NCBI RefSeq assembly: GCF_018736065.1
Contig: NZ_CP076129.1
Span: 744,001-808,000 of the forward strand
Length of the DNA: 64,000 nt
Reading direction: 5' to 3'
Origin: Flammeovirga kamogawensis
Lineage (GTDB): Bacteria; Bacteroidota; Bacteroidia; Cytophagales; Flammeovirgaceae
Of this stretch, positions 18,776-28,940 are shown piece after piece (the first letter of the stretch is position 1; each line of letters opens with the position of its first letter). Under the pieces are notes generated by a model that was not told where the DNA came from, did no database searches, and was given only the letters and a program-made list of their open reading frames with translations. Made by a program: the position numbers and the translations under genes.

Positions 18776-21700
18776 TTATTCGAGTATTATCTTTTTGACA
18801 TTAAAAGTTTCTCCGTCTAAAATGCGAACAAAATAAATACCTGAATTTAACCCTTTCACATCAACAGTAACTGTTTTTTGATTTGTGAAATTTGTAATTA
18901 ATACTTGCTCTCCAATACTGTTAAAAACCTCTATTGTACCGCTATCTACTAAACCTTTGATAGAGAATAAATCCTTAACAGGGTTTGGATAAACAACATA
19001 ATTAAGTTGTTCTTCTAGAGTTAGACCATTACTAGTTAATAACTGAGCGGTAACAGTAATTACAGTTTCATCAGTTAAATCTCCATCTTCTGTAGTTACA
19101 GTAATTGTTACTGTTCCTTCACTTAGTGCTGTAACCAAACCACTGTCACTCACTGTTGCAATAGCAGGATCACTAGATGTATATGAAATTGATTTATTAT
19201 CAGCATTTAGAGGTAATACTTCTGCAGTCAATTGTAATTCACTACCTTCTTCAAGCGAAGATGTTTCTGGTGTTAAAGTTACTCCTGATACAGAAATAGT
19301 TGTTGTTTCATCACCATTGCCTTCCTCTTCTTCTTCTTCCTCTTCCTCTTCTTCTTCAGTATTGTTAGGGTCCTCCTCTTCTTCCTCTTCTTCTTCAACT
19401 TCTTCCTCTTGTTCAGTAGCAAAAACACTAAATTCCTGTAAACTAATCCATGATCCAGAATAAGTGGCTGCTCCTGTTACTGTAATTCTAACATATCTAG
19501 CTGATACACTCTCAAATTTATTGATGATAGGTACATCGACTGTTCCTGGAAGTGTGTTTTCAGTTTGATCTATAATTTCAACAAAAGGACCATTTTCTTC
19601 ACTTGCGATTTCAACAGTAAATTGATAATCTCTGTCTTTATGGCAAATAAGTTCTGTGCTTTCTATCTCTAAAATACTTCCTAAATCTATAGTTGCAGAT
19701 TGCGGATAATCAGCAACAGACCATCTTGTATCTACATCTCCATCTACTAAGTTGGCTACTACATTTGTTCCATCTACTGCACCAGAAGTAGTAATTACCT
19801 TTTCAAGAGCAACATTTTCACCTGTAGAAGTCGCTATCACTTCAACTTCTACTGTATCTGTAAAGTCTCCATCTTCAGACGTAACTGTAATTATAGCTGT
19901 TCCCTCACCAATAGCTACTACTTCACCAGTCTCCGTTACTGTTGCAACTTCTGGATTATTACTACTAAAAAGTACATTTTTATTTGTAGCATCTTCTGGT
20001 AAAAGTGATGTATTTAATTGTAAAACTCCTTCTACTACTAAAACAGAAGTTTCTGGAGTAACACTTATACTAGTCACATTAATTGGAGCTACATATTTAC
20101 TTTGCGTTAAAAGAATTGTCTTATCATCAAGTCCAGCTCCTTTAAGTACAAAATTTCCCGTTCTTTCAACGTCAGCAGTATGACCAGACGCTGTAACTTC
20201 TATTGTAGCATTACCAGAACCAGACATTGGAGTAATAGTTACCCAGTCCAATTCTTCTTCAATAGACCAATCAATATTTGATGTAATTGAAGCTGTTATT
20301 GTTTCTCCATCTCCAGAAAATAATCCAATATTCGAGACAATTAAATAATCTCCTACAGCTCCACAAGCTGGTAGTTTCACGCCTTCTGCATCAATAAAAC
20401 ATGCTCCAACTTCTGCACCAACTTGGCTATCTGTAATAGGCTGATATAGTTTAGATCCAATACCTCCTACTACTTCATGTGCACCTACATCAAGGTCATC
20501 ATTTGGACGTGCAAGACCAGTAACATCTGTGTTTACAATTTCTTGATACACACTTCCAGCTGCATCAACAACACTACTATTTGTCAGTGGTTTATAAATT
20601 GATCCATCTGCCGAAAATTCTACATCATCTTCAGTAATTCCATCATCTGTAATACCAATTGTTGCACCACCAAAAATATTTCCTTCGTAGACCATACCTG
20701 ATCCAGTACCATCAATATCGCCAGAAATAATGCTTCCATTTTCACTGTAAATAAGGTTGTAAGCAATAACACCTACGGGATCGTATGAACTTCTATCATT
20801 AAAGAAAATTGGGTCATCAGACGCGTAAATTGTATTGTGAGCAATAGTTACATTATCTACATTTTGATAACCACTACTAGAGCCACCAGAAGATGCACCA
20901 CCTCCAACAAGTGTAATACCGTTGTTCCAAACATCATTGGTATTGCTAAGTCCTTGCATATAATTATTAATAATTACATGGTCTCTATCACTTATACGAA
21001 TACCTCCAGATTTTTCTTTCCCTTCTCCTAAGAAAAAGTTGCCTTCAACATGAGCTCCCGCTCCATGTCTTAATACCAAAGAACCTCTACATTTTCTGAA
21101 TGTATTGCGTAGAAACATATTCTTTGCACTTTTATTTGTGATGATTTCATTCTCGCCATCTGCTTCTTGAAAATAGTTACCTTCTACAAGTACATTTGCT
21201 TCTACAGATTGAAAAGAACTTACTCCAATTCTGATTGCTTCACAATCACCCGAGTTGGTAGTGAATTCATCTTTAGGAGTGATATTATAGAAGTAATTAT
21301 TACGAATAATATGATTAGGGTTTAATCCTTCCGAATAATATAACTCTACAAGAATACATGCTCCAGCGCTCTTTTTATTCACAAAAGAACAATTTTCTAT
21401 AACATTGTCTTCTCCGTGAAGTACTACCCATCTACTTTTACCTGGAGCTTCTGTATAAAGGTCGTCAAAAGCACAATTTCTGAGGGTACAATTTTTACCA
21501 AAATCACTATTTGAGCCACTTCTTCTGAACTCAATATGATCACTGGCTCCTTCACCACCTTTCCAATAAAAGCCATCTACTATTAGATAACTTCCAAAAA
21601 AATTGACCTTAGATGTTCCTGTGAAAATCACTCCTCCCGGTGTTTCAGCCTTAACAAGAATTGGATTACTTGCTGTACCGACCTGTCCTGTAAACTTAAT

Positions 21701-21880
21701 ATTCTGATCTGAGTATGTACCATCTTTCCAAATTACTACATCTCCAGCTTCTAAGACAAGTTCATTAAATTCTTCATCAGAACTAACGTTATATGTTTCA
21801 GAATGTGCATTTAAAAAAGGCAATAGCATGCCAAGGCTAAGCAAAATATAAAATTTTCCTAGAAAGTATTTGTTAATCAT
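18776..21880 (-). CDS. PL6 alginate-lyase-type protein with BACON, Big_2, F5/8C and T9SS modules
   Basis: The start is placed at 21880, not the upstream ATG at 21940, because translation then begins MINKYFLGKFYILL with a normal signal peptide, matching the paralogue's start. The 1034-residue product has a PL6/chondroitinase-B beta-helix (~25-475). The likely catalytic pair is K250 (ENEIITNKS) and R271 (SLVLRHG), spaced as in PL6 alginate lyases. It continues with BACON (~515-595), Big_2, one F5/8C discoidin module, a glutamate-rich linker, a second Big_2, and a T9SS tail (NYVVYPNPVKDLFSIKG). PL6 enzymes cleave alginate by beta-elimination. The substrate is inferred, as some PL6 relatives act on dermatan sulfate. 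A shared operator lies just upstream. Confidence 0.87.
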   Translation of the reverse strand: MINKYFLGKFYILLSLGMLLPFLNAHSETYNVSSDEEFNELVLEAGDVVIWKDGTYSDQNIKFTGQVGTASNPILVKAETPGGVIFTGTSKVNFFGSYLIVDGFYWKGGEGASDHIEFRRSGSNSDFGKNCTLRNCAFDDLYTEAPGKSRWVVLHGEDNVIENCSFVNKKSAGACILVELYYSEGLNPNHIIRNNYFYNITPKDEFTTNSGDCEAIRIGVSSFQSVEANVLVEGNYFQEADGENEIITNKSAKNMFLRNTFRKCRGSLVLRHGAGAHVEGNFFLGEGKEKSGGIRISDRDHVIINNYMQGLSNTNDVWNNGITLVGGGASSGGSSSGYQNVDNVTIAHNTIYASDDPIFFNDRSSYDPVGVIAYNLIYSENGSIISGDIDGTGSGMVYEGNIFGGATIGITDDGITEDDVEFSADGSIYKPLTNSSVVDAAGSVYQEIVNTDVTGLARPNDDLDVGAHEVVGGIGSKLYQPITDSQVGAEVGACFIDAEGVKLPACGAVGDYLIVSNIGLFSGDGETITASITSNIDWSIEEELDWVTITPMSGSGNATIEVTASGHTADVERTGNFVLKGAGLDDKTILLTQSKYVAPINVTSISVTPETSVLVVEGVLQLNTSLLPEDATNKNVLFSSNNPEVATVTETGEVVAIGEGTAIITVTSEDGDFTDTVEVEVIATSTGENVALEKVITTSGAVDGTNVVANLVDGDVDTRWSVADYPQSATIDLGSILEIESTELICHKDRDYQFTVEIASEENGPFVEIIDQTENTLPGTVDVPIINKFESVSARYVRITVTGAATYSGSWISLQEFSVFATEQEEEVEEEEEEEEDPNNTEEEEEEEEEEEEGNGDETTTISVSGVTLTPETSSLEEGSELQLTAEVLPLNADNKSISYTSSDPAIATVSDSGLVTALSEGTVTITVTTEDGDLTDETVITVTAQLLTSNGLTLEEQLNYVVYPNPVKDLFSIKGLVDSGTIEVFNSIGEQVLITNFTNQKTVTVDVKGLNSGIYFVRILDGETFNVKKIILE

Positions 21881-21913
21881 TACTGTGTTGTTTGTAAAAT
21901 AATACCTGTTTTT

Positions 21914-21940
21914 TTGGTTAACCAATTTCTGGTTATCCAA
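21914..21940. promoter_or_regulatory. Double palindromic operator upstream of the first PL6 gene
   Basis: A perfect 12-bp palindrome TTGGTTAACCAA (21914-21925) is followed 15 bp later by CTGGTTATCCAA (21929-21940). The same pair, with the same 15-bp spacing, stands upstream of the other PL6 gene. It lies ~34-60 bp before the start codon, a position suited to repression or to activation close to the promoter. It is probably bound by one dimeric regulator (LacI- or GntR-type is a guess), which is not encoded in the window. Confidence 0.7.
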
Positions 21941-22085
21941 TTTATAAATTAAAATCTAACTATACAACTTATTGACTAGCAGTTATCTCATTAAAATTGA
22001 TTTTATTTAAAAATGATTTCCCCTTAATAATTTCTTTAATAATCCATATTTTTAAGAGGTCATTTTTATTATTTAGATTTTTAAA

Positions 22086-22118
22086 ATGAGTCACCCTTTA
22101 CAATAAAAGATGACTCAT
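22086..22118 (-). terminator. Terminator of the second PL6 gene
   Basis: ATGAGTCA (22086-22093) pairs with TGACTCAT (22111-22118). On the minus strand a T-rich stretch follows, 34 nt after the stop of the 1375-residue gene. With the operators, this indicates that the two PL6 genes are separate transcription units. Confidence 0.6.
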
Positions 22119-22151
22119 CTTAGTGTCAGTCGTTCTTATTTCGTCTCTTGA

Positions 22152-25100
22152 TTATCTACAAATTAATTTTGTTTGATCTCGGTTTCCATTTTCATCAATT
22201 GCTACAAGAACATACGCTCCTTTTACAAGGTTTACTTTCAAATTAGTAGCATTACCTGACGTAACTATTTGTCCTGTCATGTTATATATTTTATAAGCTA
22301 CTTTTGAGGCAAAATCAATGTTTACTTTATCAATAGAAGGATTAGGATATACATTTTGAATTAATGCAACTTCTTCTAATTCTTGAGATAAAGAAGCAAC
22401 TCTAGCTGAAGATGATGATTCGGTTCCAAATACTTGAAGCTCACTTAAACTTGCCCATGTACCTGTATATGTAGCAGCACCTGTGACTGTAATTCTTACA
22501 AATCTTGCTATAACTGGATCAAAATAATTTTCAATCGGTGCATCTACAGAACCACCCAGTGTATTCTCTGTCTGATCCACTACTTCAACATAGGGACCAT
22601 TTTCTTGGTTTGCCACTTCAATCGTAAATTGATAATCTCTATCCTTATAACATGTAAGTGCTGTACTTTCGATAGCAAATTCACTTCCTAAATCTATGGT
22701 AGCAGATTGTGGGAATCCTGATACAGACCACCTTGAAATATCATCTCCATCTACTAAATTTAATGGTGTATTTTCTCCATCAGCAGTACCTGTTCCAACA
22801 ATTGCTTTGTTTAAAGCTACATTAAATACTTCCTCTGAAACAGGTGAAGTAACCTCAATATCAATTGTATCAGTATAATTTCCATCTACAGTAGTTACAG
22901 AAATTGTTGCCGTTCCTGCACCTACAGCTGTAACATTCCCTGAAGAACTCACTGTAGCTACTGATGAATTACTTGTTGTATAAGTAATTGATTTGTCATC
23001 AGCATCAAGTGGTAAAACTTCTGTAGTTAATTGTAATTCACTACCAATTTCTAAAGAAGATATTTCTGAAGTTAAGCTAACTCCTGTTACAGGAATTGAT
23101 GGTATTTCAATTTCTTGGTCTTCACCAAAAACACGCAATTCAGCTAAACTGACCCATGTACCAGTATAAGTAGCTGCCCCAGTGACTGTTATTCTAACAA
23201 ACCTTGCTGTTGTACTTGAAAAAGTACTTATTATTGGCGTATCTACAGATCCTCCAAGAGTATTGTTTGTCTGATCCGCTACCTCAACATAAGGACCATT
23301 TTCTTCCGTTGCTACTTCAATCGTAAATTGATAATCTCTATCGTTATAGCAAATAAGTGCAGTACTTTCGATCGCAAAATCACCTCCTAAATCAATTGTT
23401 GCAGATTGAGGAAAATCAGCTACTGACCATCTTGATAGAACATCTCCATCCACTAAATTTGAAACTACATTAGCTCCATCTGCTGTACCTGTGCTACTAA
23501 TTGATTTATTTAAAGCTAGGTTAGAGTTGTTATTAGTAGGTGGTGCAGACACTTCAATTTCTGTATTTGCTGAAAAATTTCCATCTACGGTAGTTACAGA
23601 AATTGTTGTCGTTCCCGTACCAACAGCTGTAACATTACCTGATGAACTCACTGTAGCAACAGATGAATTACTTGAAGTGAAAGAAATTGATTTGTCATCA
23701 GCATCAAGTGGTAAAACTTCTGCTTGTAACTGTAATTCATCACCTATAATCAATGATGAATTTTGAGGTGTTAACGTCACTCCTGTAACTGGAATTTCTT
23801 CAACATTTTGTTCTTCACCAAATACTCTTAACTCATTTATGCTTATCCAAGAACCACTATAAGTAGCTGCCCCAGTAACAGTTATCCTTACATACCTTGC
23901 AGATACACTTTGAAAAGCTGCTATTATTGGAGCATTTACTGACCCAGGTAGAGTATTCTCTGTTTTATCTACAACTTGAACATAAGGGCCACCTTCTTGA
24001 TTTGCTACTTCAATTGTAAATTGATAATCTCTATCACTATAGCAAATAAGTTCTGTTCTGTCAATAGAAAATTCACTACCTAAATCAATAGTAGCAGACT
24101 GAGGAAAGCCAGCAACAGACCACCTTGTTCCAACATCTCCGTCTACTAAATTGGATGCTACATTTGCTCCGTCTGCTGTACCTGTACTACTGATTGTTTT
24201 ATTCAATGCTAAATTATCATTTGAAGAAGGAATTACTACTTCAATTTCGGCAGTATCAGTAAAACCACCATCGTCTGAAGTAACAGTAATAACTGCTATA
24301 CCTTCTGCAACAGCTGTAACTTCTCCTGTTGCATCTACTGTAACCACTTGGGAATTACTACTACTAAAGTTAAGTGTTTTATTACTAGCATCAGTAGGTA
24401 AAATACTTGTATTCAATTGTAAACTACCACCCAAAACCAATAATGCTTCTGCTGGTGAAACACTTATACTAGTAACACTCACTGGTGCAACAAAGCCATT
24501 TTGTCTAAGAACAATTGTCTGGTTATCAACACCTGTACCGCTAATAACAATATTACCTGTTCTTTCTTCTGTTGATGTATTCTCGTTGGCAGTAATTGCA
24601 ATAGAACTATTTCCTGATCCTGAAATTGGCGTAATAGTTACCCAACCTAAGTCTTCCTCAATAGTCCAATCTACATTTGATGTTATTGCAGCTGAAACCG
24701 TTTCTCCTTCCGAAGAAAATGATGGGATATTCGTTACTGTCAAATAATCATTTACAGCACCACAAGATGCTAATAATGTACCTGAAGCATCTAAAAAACA
24801 AGCTCCTATTCCACTACCAACTTGGTTATTAGTTATTGGTAGATAACGTTTACTACCGCTACCACCATTGACTTCGTGAGCACCAACATCAAGCCCATTA
24901 CTTGGACGATTTCTACCATCAATATCAATGGTAACAAGATCTCTATAAACACTTCCTGCTGCATCAACAATACTACTATTTGAAACAGGTTTAAAGATTG
25001 TTCCATCTGCAGAAAAATCAACATTTGCATTGGTAATTCCATTATCAGATAACCCAATAGTAGAACCTCCAAAAATGTTACCTTCGTATTGCATTCCATT

Positions 25101-26279
25101 ACCTGTACCTTCAATATCACCCGAAATTATAGCTCCGTTTTCACTGTAAATCAGATTATAAGCTATAACTCCTACAGGGTCATAAGAACTTCTATCGTTA
25201 AAAAAGATAGGATCATCTGATGCATAGATTGTATTGTGAGCAATGGTAATGTTATCCACATTCTGATAGCCATTTCCAGCACCTCCAGAAGACTCTCCTC
25301 CACCTACAAGAGTTATTCCATTATTCCATTTATCACCTTCATTACTAAGACCTTGCATATAGTTATTAATAATAACATGGTCTCTATCACTAACTCTAAT
25401 ACCACCAGATGACGCTTTTCCTTCTCCTAAGAAAAAGTTACCTTCGATATGAGCACCTGCACCATGTCGGAGAACTAAAGAGCCTCTACATTTTCTAAAT
25501 GTATTGTGCAAAAATGTGTTATTAGCACTTTTGTTAGTAATGATCTCGTTTTCTCCATCTGCTTCATGAAAATAATTTCCTTCAACAAGAACATTTGCAT
25601 TTACAGATTGATAAGAACTTACACCAATTCTTATTGCTTCACAATCACCTGAATTTGTCGAAAAACTATCTTTAGGAGTTATGTTGTAGAAATAGTTATT
25701 ACGGATGATATGACCGGGAGTTAACCCTGCTGCATACGATAACTCTACTAAAATACATGCTCCTGCACTTCTTTTATTGATAAAAGAACAGTTTTCTACA
25801 ACATTGTTTTCACCATGAAGTACAATCCATCTACTTTTATTAGGTGCTTCTGTATAGAGATCATCAAAAGCACAATTTCTAATGGTACAGTTTTTTCCAA
25901 AGTCAGAATTTGAGCCATTACGTCTAAACTCAATGTGATCACTGACCCCTTCACCGCCTTTCCAATAAAAACCATCTAAAATAAGATAACTACCAAAGAA
26001 ATTTACTTTAGAAGTACCCGTAAAAACAACCCCGCCAGGAGTCTCTGCTTTAACAAGAATTGGGTTACTTGCCGTACCCACCGATCCTGCAAATCGGATG
26101 TTTTGATCGGAGTAGGTTCCGTTAGCCCAGATTACAACATCTCCTGCTTGTAAAACAAGAGCATTAAATTCTTCATCTGAGCTTACTCTAAACGTTTCAG
26201 AGTAAGCATTTAAAAAAGGCAATAACATGCCAATACAAAGAAAAATAAGACATTTTCTTAGCGTACTTTTGTTAATCAT
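22152..26279 (-). CDS. Large PL6 alginate-lyase-type protein with three Big_2-F5/8C repeats and T9SS tail
   Basis: A 1375-residue paralogue of the neighbouring PL6 protein. It has a signal peptide (1-~27), a PL6 beta-helix (~28-475) with likely catalytic K250 and R271, and BACON (~515-595). Three alternating Big_2 plus F5/8C pairs follow (Big_2 ~600-683, 830-908 and 1055-1135; F5/8C ~688-822, 915-1045 and 1142-1272). The last ~75 residues are a T9SS tail (IQNVYPNPSIDKVNIDF). The three F5/8C copies are very similar, for example all with DRDYQFTIEVA and VRITVTGAATY, which suggests recent internal amplification. The discoidin modules probably bind the polymer and raise avidity. The protein should be surface-attached or released by T9SS. 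Confidence 0.88.
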   Translation of the reverse strand: MINKSTLRKCLIFLCIGMLLPFLNAYSETFRVSSDEEFNALVLQAGDVVIWANGTYSDQNIRFAGSVGTASNPILVKAETPGGVVFTGTSKVNFFGSYLILDGFYWKGGEGVSDHIEFRRNGSNSDFGKNCTIRNCAFDDLYTEAPNKSRWIVLHGENNVVENCSFINKRSAGACILVELSYAAGLTPGHIIRNNYFYNITPKDSFSTNSGDCEAIRIGVSSYQSVNANVLVEGNYFHEADGENEIITNKSANNTFLHNTFRKCRGSLVLRHGAGAHIEGNFFLGEGKASSGGIRVSDRDHVIINNYMQGLSNEGDKWNNGITLVGGGESSGGAGNGYQNVDNITIAHNTIYASDDPIFFNDRSSYDPVGVIAYNLIYSENGAIISGDIEGTGNGMQYEGNIFGGSTIGLSDNGITNANVDFSADGTIFKPVSNSSIVDAAGSVYRDLVTIDIDGRNRPSNGLDVGAHEVNGGSGSKRYLPITNNQVGSGIGACFLDASGTLLASCGAVNDYLTVTNIPSFSSEGETVSAAITSNVDWTIEEDLGWVTITPISGSGNSSIAITANENTSTEERTGNIVISGTGVDNQTIVLRQNGFVAPVSVTSISVSPAEALLVLGGSLQLNTSILPTDASNKTLNFSSSNSQVVTVDATGEVTAVAEGIAVITVTSDDGGFTDTAEIEVVIPSSNDNLALNKTISSTGTADGANVASNLVDGDVGTRWSVAGFPQSATIDLGSEFSIDRTELICYSDRDYQFTIEVANQEGGPYVQVVDKTENTLPGSVNAPIIAAFQSVSARYVRITVTGAATYSGSWISINELRVFGEEQNVEEIPVTGVTLTPQNSSLIIGDELQLQAEVLPLDADDKSISFTSSNSSVATVSSSGNVTAVGTGTTTISVTTVDGNFSANTEIEVSAPPTNNNSNLALNKSISSTGTADGANVVSNLVDGDVLSRWSVADFPQSATIDLGGDFAIESTALICYNDRDYQFTIEVATEENGPYVEVADQTNNTLGGSVDTPIISTFSSTTARFVRITVTGAATYTGTWVSLAELRVFGEDQEIEIPSIPVTGVSLTSEISSLEIGSELQLTTEVLPLDADDKSITYTTSNSSVATVSSSGNVTAVGAGTATISVTTVDGNYTDTIDIEVTSPVSEEVFNVALNKAIVGTGTADGENTPLNLVDGDDISRWSVSGFPQSATIDLGSEFAIESTALTCYKDRDYQFTIEVANQENGPYVEVVDQTENTLGGSVDAPIENYFDPVIARFVRITVTGAATYTGTWASLSELQVFGTESSSSARVASLSQELEEVALIQNVYPNPSIDKVNIDFASKVAYKIYNMTGQIVTSGNATNLKVNLVKGAYVLVAIDENGNRDQTKLICR

Positions 26280-26317
26280 AATTGTGTGTGCTGTTTGTAA
26301 AAAAAATACTAGTTTTA

Positions 26318-26344
26318 TTGGTTAACCAATTTTTGGTTTTCCAA
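26318..26344. promoter_or_regulatory. Double palindromic operator upstream of the second PL6 gene
   Basis: TTGGTTAACCAA (26318-26329) is followed 15 bp later by TTGGTTTTCCAA (26333-26344), matching the pair at 21914-21940 in sequence and spacing and at a similar distance from the start codon (~39-65 bp). It is conserved in both PL6 upstream regions although most of the surrounding spacer differs. Confidence 0.7.
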
Positions 26345-26951
26345 TCTATGTAAGATTATTTTATTATACAACTTAAAGTCAGTTCGTTATAGTTTATCGG
26401 GTAGTTTTTACTGAAAATACATCAATTTTATGTGTAAAAACGACGTAAATAGTCTTGATCCTCTCAAGAAAAATATTTTTTTAAGTTGATTATTTACAAG
26501 TTATGGAGTCTGAATTCTTCTACTATTTCTAGTAAAAGAATATTTTTATATGACATTTTTTAAATAGATTTAATTAGATACCACACATATTTTATAATTT
26601 ATTTATAGTAATAAAAGAAAATATTTGAAGTACTTTTCCATGAAAACAAAAAGTAAAAAAACTCTATTAATTTAATGAATAATATTAATCACAACACACC
26701 TCAAAACACTACCAATACACTAACATTCAACATTATACAATCATTATTAATTTCATGATTCGTTTTAAAAAAAGAATTAACCTTCTATAAAATGCTCATA
26801 TTTAAAGTGAATAAATTTTATTTTTAGCTAAAAAAGAGGGCTGAATTGTTTGATATTTTATTGTTTATAATAGTTAATAACATTGTGTAGCAGTAGCACG
26901 TGAATTGTCATAAATGAAATAAAATTAATGTATTTTTAACAATTTACTTTT
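26345..26951. other. Gene-free AT-rich spacer
   Basis: About 600 bp of very AT-rich DNA between the divergent PL6 and lipoprotein genes. It must carry the lipoprotein promoter and part of the PL6 promoter. I see no ORF, no clear inverted repeat and no confident promoter boxes. Confidence 0.5.
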
Positions 26952-28769
26952 ATGAGAATTAGTGCAATTTTATTAGCCTTAACCATTCTTGTTTACTCAT
27001 GTAAAGACAAGAAGGAAACTCCTTTAAAACCTGAAATGGGAAAAAAGGAATTAAAACATAAAATTACTGATAAAGCAGATAAGGTCAACGATGAAGTTGA
27101 CAAATTAAAAGACAATACAGGAACTGGAAACGGAATCTCAAAACCAAAGCCGGGTAACAATGCTACTTCTGGTTCTTCTAAATCAAATTCATCAATAACT
27201 CCTCAAAATCATCAAAAAGCTATTGATTTAACTACTAAAATTGATGCATTGAATGCAAAGCTAGATCAATTACCTGTAGATCAAACTTCAAAAAAAGAAT
27301 ACATAAACATTGAAAATGAAGCGAATAAAATTAGTCAAAATGTTAAAGGTATCCTTCAAAGTAATTCTTTAAAAGGAAGAGAAGAGTTTGTAAAATTGAA
27401 TGATAAACTTAAAACTTTAGTCAATAAACTTACTCACCTTAATAATACGTTAGCACAAAAAGGAAATCAAACTGTAGCTTTTAACCTCCCGAGTAACTTC
27501 CCTACAAAAGCAGAATTAAAACAGCTTTGGAATACATTCACTAAGGCTTTTAATGGTGGATACAAATACGAAGGTGCTCAAGATAAATATGCCTCTGTAC
27601 CATACATTGATGAGTCGAATCTTCAAGATGTTTATCATCAAGGTAAATATTCTGATGGTTATTTAGAACATTCTATGGCTTGGCTAAATCTAAATGAAAG
27701 AGCTGCAGGTTTATATGCAAGAAAATTTGTTGATTTTGATCAGACAAATACGATGCTCGGTGCACTTGTTCAATTAAAAGACGACAGAGGTATTGAACAC
27801 GATTTAAAAACGAAATCAAAATTTGACAATAGAATTACTCCTGCTACCCTTGATAAAGCACAAGAAGTTTCTATGAATTCTAACTTGTCTGGCTTAGGAG
27901 CTACAGATTGGTCACAGGCTCAATCTGCCTCAAGTGCATTTGGTTTCTGTACTATAGAAGGTGCAGGTGATATTCATGAAGATGGTTCTTTTAATAAATT
28001 GCACGATATGGGCCATAAAGACTTTTTCTTTGCCTCTATGGATAAAAGAGTTATTTCTTTTGGACTCCTACAATACAATAAAAATGACCCCGCTTCAAAA
28101 AATTATCTAGTGGCTCAATACGGAAAAACAGATAAAAATCAAGGGGCGCATTTAAATGTAAAATTAAGAGGTAAAGGGATCTCTTCTACTCAATTTGATC
28201 ATGATTTTGTTGCTTTTCCAGGAGGTTATTATCCTATTGAATTAGAAAAACCTACAGTGAAACAAACAGGTAGTTTTGGTGGATTTGCAGGAATGACTTT
28301 AGACCAGTTTTTTGTTGATAAAGATAAAGCAGGTAAGGAAATTAAAGGTATTAATAATGGAGTAATCCAAACTCAAAATCAAAAATATTGGACTGGAAAT
28401 ATGGGTTACAATCCATGGGTAATCTATTTTAATAAAGATCGTTTTAGCTATAATTCTAGCGGTACTGTTACAGTTACAATTGCTAAAGGTGATAAATCGA
28501 ATATTATAAAAACGTTAACTTGTAAAGCAGGGGAAACAAAAATAAATAATGATAAAAGTGCTATTCGAGTAAAAGAAGCATTTTTTGCTCCTTCGCTAAC
28601 AATTAAACCTGCTTTAGGTGTTCTAAAATCAAGTTATGAAACTGCCAGAGATTCAGGAAAAGAAGTTGTTTTCTATATCCATATTACTGGAGATGCAGTA
28701 AAAAATAAATCAAAAAATACAGCTATAGATATTACTTACCCTATCATCTACTATTCTATAATGAAATAG
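26952..28769 (+). CDS. Large lipoprotein of unknown function
   Basis: A 605-residue protein with a lipoprotein signal (lipobox LVYSC, Cys ~17). A lysine-rich, low-complexity, probably coiled-coil region follows (~20-165). The compact C-terminal part (~170-605) contains HSMAWLNLNERAAGLYARKF and GFCTIEGAGDIHEDG. Its order of helices and a GHKDFFF segment are loosely reminiscent of a CAP/SCP-like fold, but that is weak and I would not name it so. It stands alone, with a strong terminator 25 nt after the stop. It is likely anchored in the outer or inner membrane facing the periplasm or surface. Confidence 0.7.
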   Translation: MRISAILLALTILVYSCKDKKETPLKPEMGKKELKHKITDKADKVNDEVDKLKDNTGTGNGISKPKPGNNATSGSSKSNSSITPQNHQKAIDLTTKIDALNAKLDQLPVDQTSKKEYINIENEANKISQNVKGILQSNSLKGREEFVKLNDKLKTLVNKLTHLNNTLAQKGNQTVAFNLPSNFPTKAELKQLWNTFTKAFNGGYKYEGAQDKYASVPYIDESNLQDVYHQGKYSDGYLEHSMAWLNLNERAAGLYARKFVDFDQTNTMLGALVQLKDDRGIEHDLKTKSKFDNRITPATLDKAQEVSMNSNLSGLGATDWSQAQSASSAFGFCTIEGAGDIHEDGSFNKLHDMGHKDFFFASMDKRVISFGLLQYNKNDPASKNYLVAQYGKTDKNQGAHLNVKLRGKGISSTQFDHDFVAFPGGYYPIELEKPTVKQTGSFGGFAGMTLDQFFVDKDKAGKEIKGINNGVIQTQNQKYWTGNMGYNPWVIYFNKDRFSYNSSGTVTVTIAKGDKSNIIKTLTCKAGETKINNDKSAIRVKEAFFAPSLTIKPALGVLKSSYETARDSGKEVVFYIHITGDAVKNKSKNTAIDITYPIIYYSIMK

Positions 28770-28793
28770 TACATAGAAGTAATATTAACAATG

Positions 28794-28829
28794 AGAGCCC
28801 AAAAACAGTGTGTTTTGGGCTCTTTTTTT
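28794..28829 (+). terminator. Strong intrinsic terminator
   Basis: AGAGCCCAAAA (28794-28804) pairs perfectly with TTTTGGGCTCT (28813-28823) across an 8-nt loop, followed by seven T residues. It is 25 nt downstream of the lipoprotein stop. Confidence 0.9.
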
Positions 28830-28940
28830 ATAGAATGATATTTCTTTCTAACTCAATATTATATTAAACTATAACTAGTACAATCAATAACCAATACTAT
28901 TTAAATAATGGTTATTGATTTACATATACAACCTAGGAAA

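Noticed and set aside
19752-20183. Plus-strand open frame of 143 codons inside the shorter PL6 gene
   Set aside because: It is antisense to Ser/Thr/Val-rich domains, which produce long open antisense frames; similar shadows occur in the paralogue at the matching place.
24833-25120. A 95-codon minus-strand open frame inside the PL6 gene
   Set aside because: It is a shadow frame of a well-supported coding region, with hydrophobic low-complexity translation.
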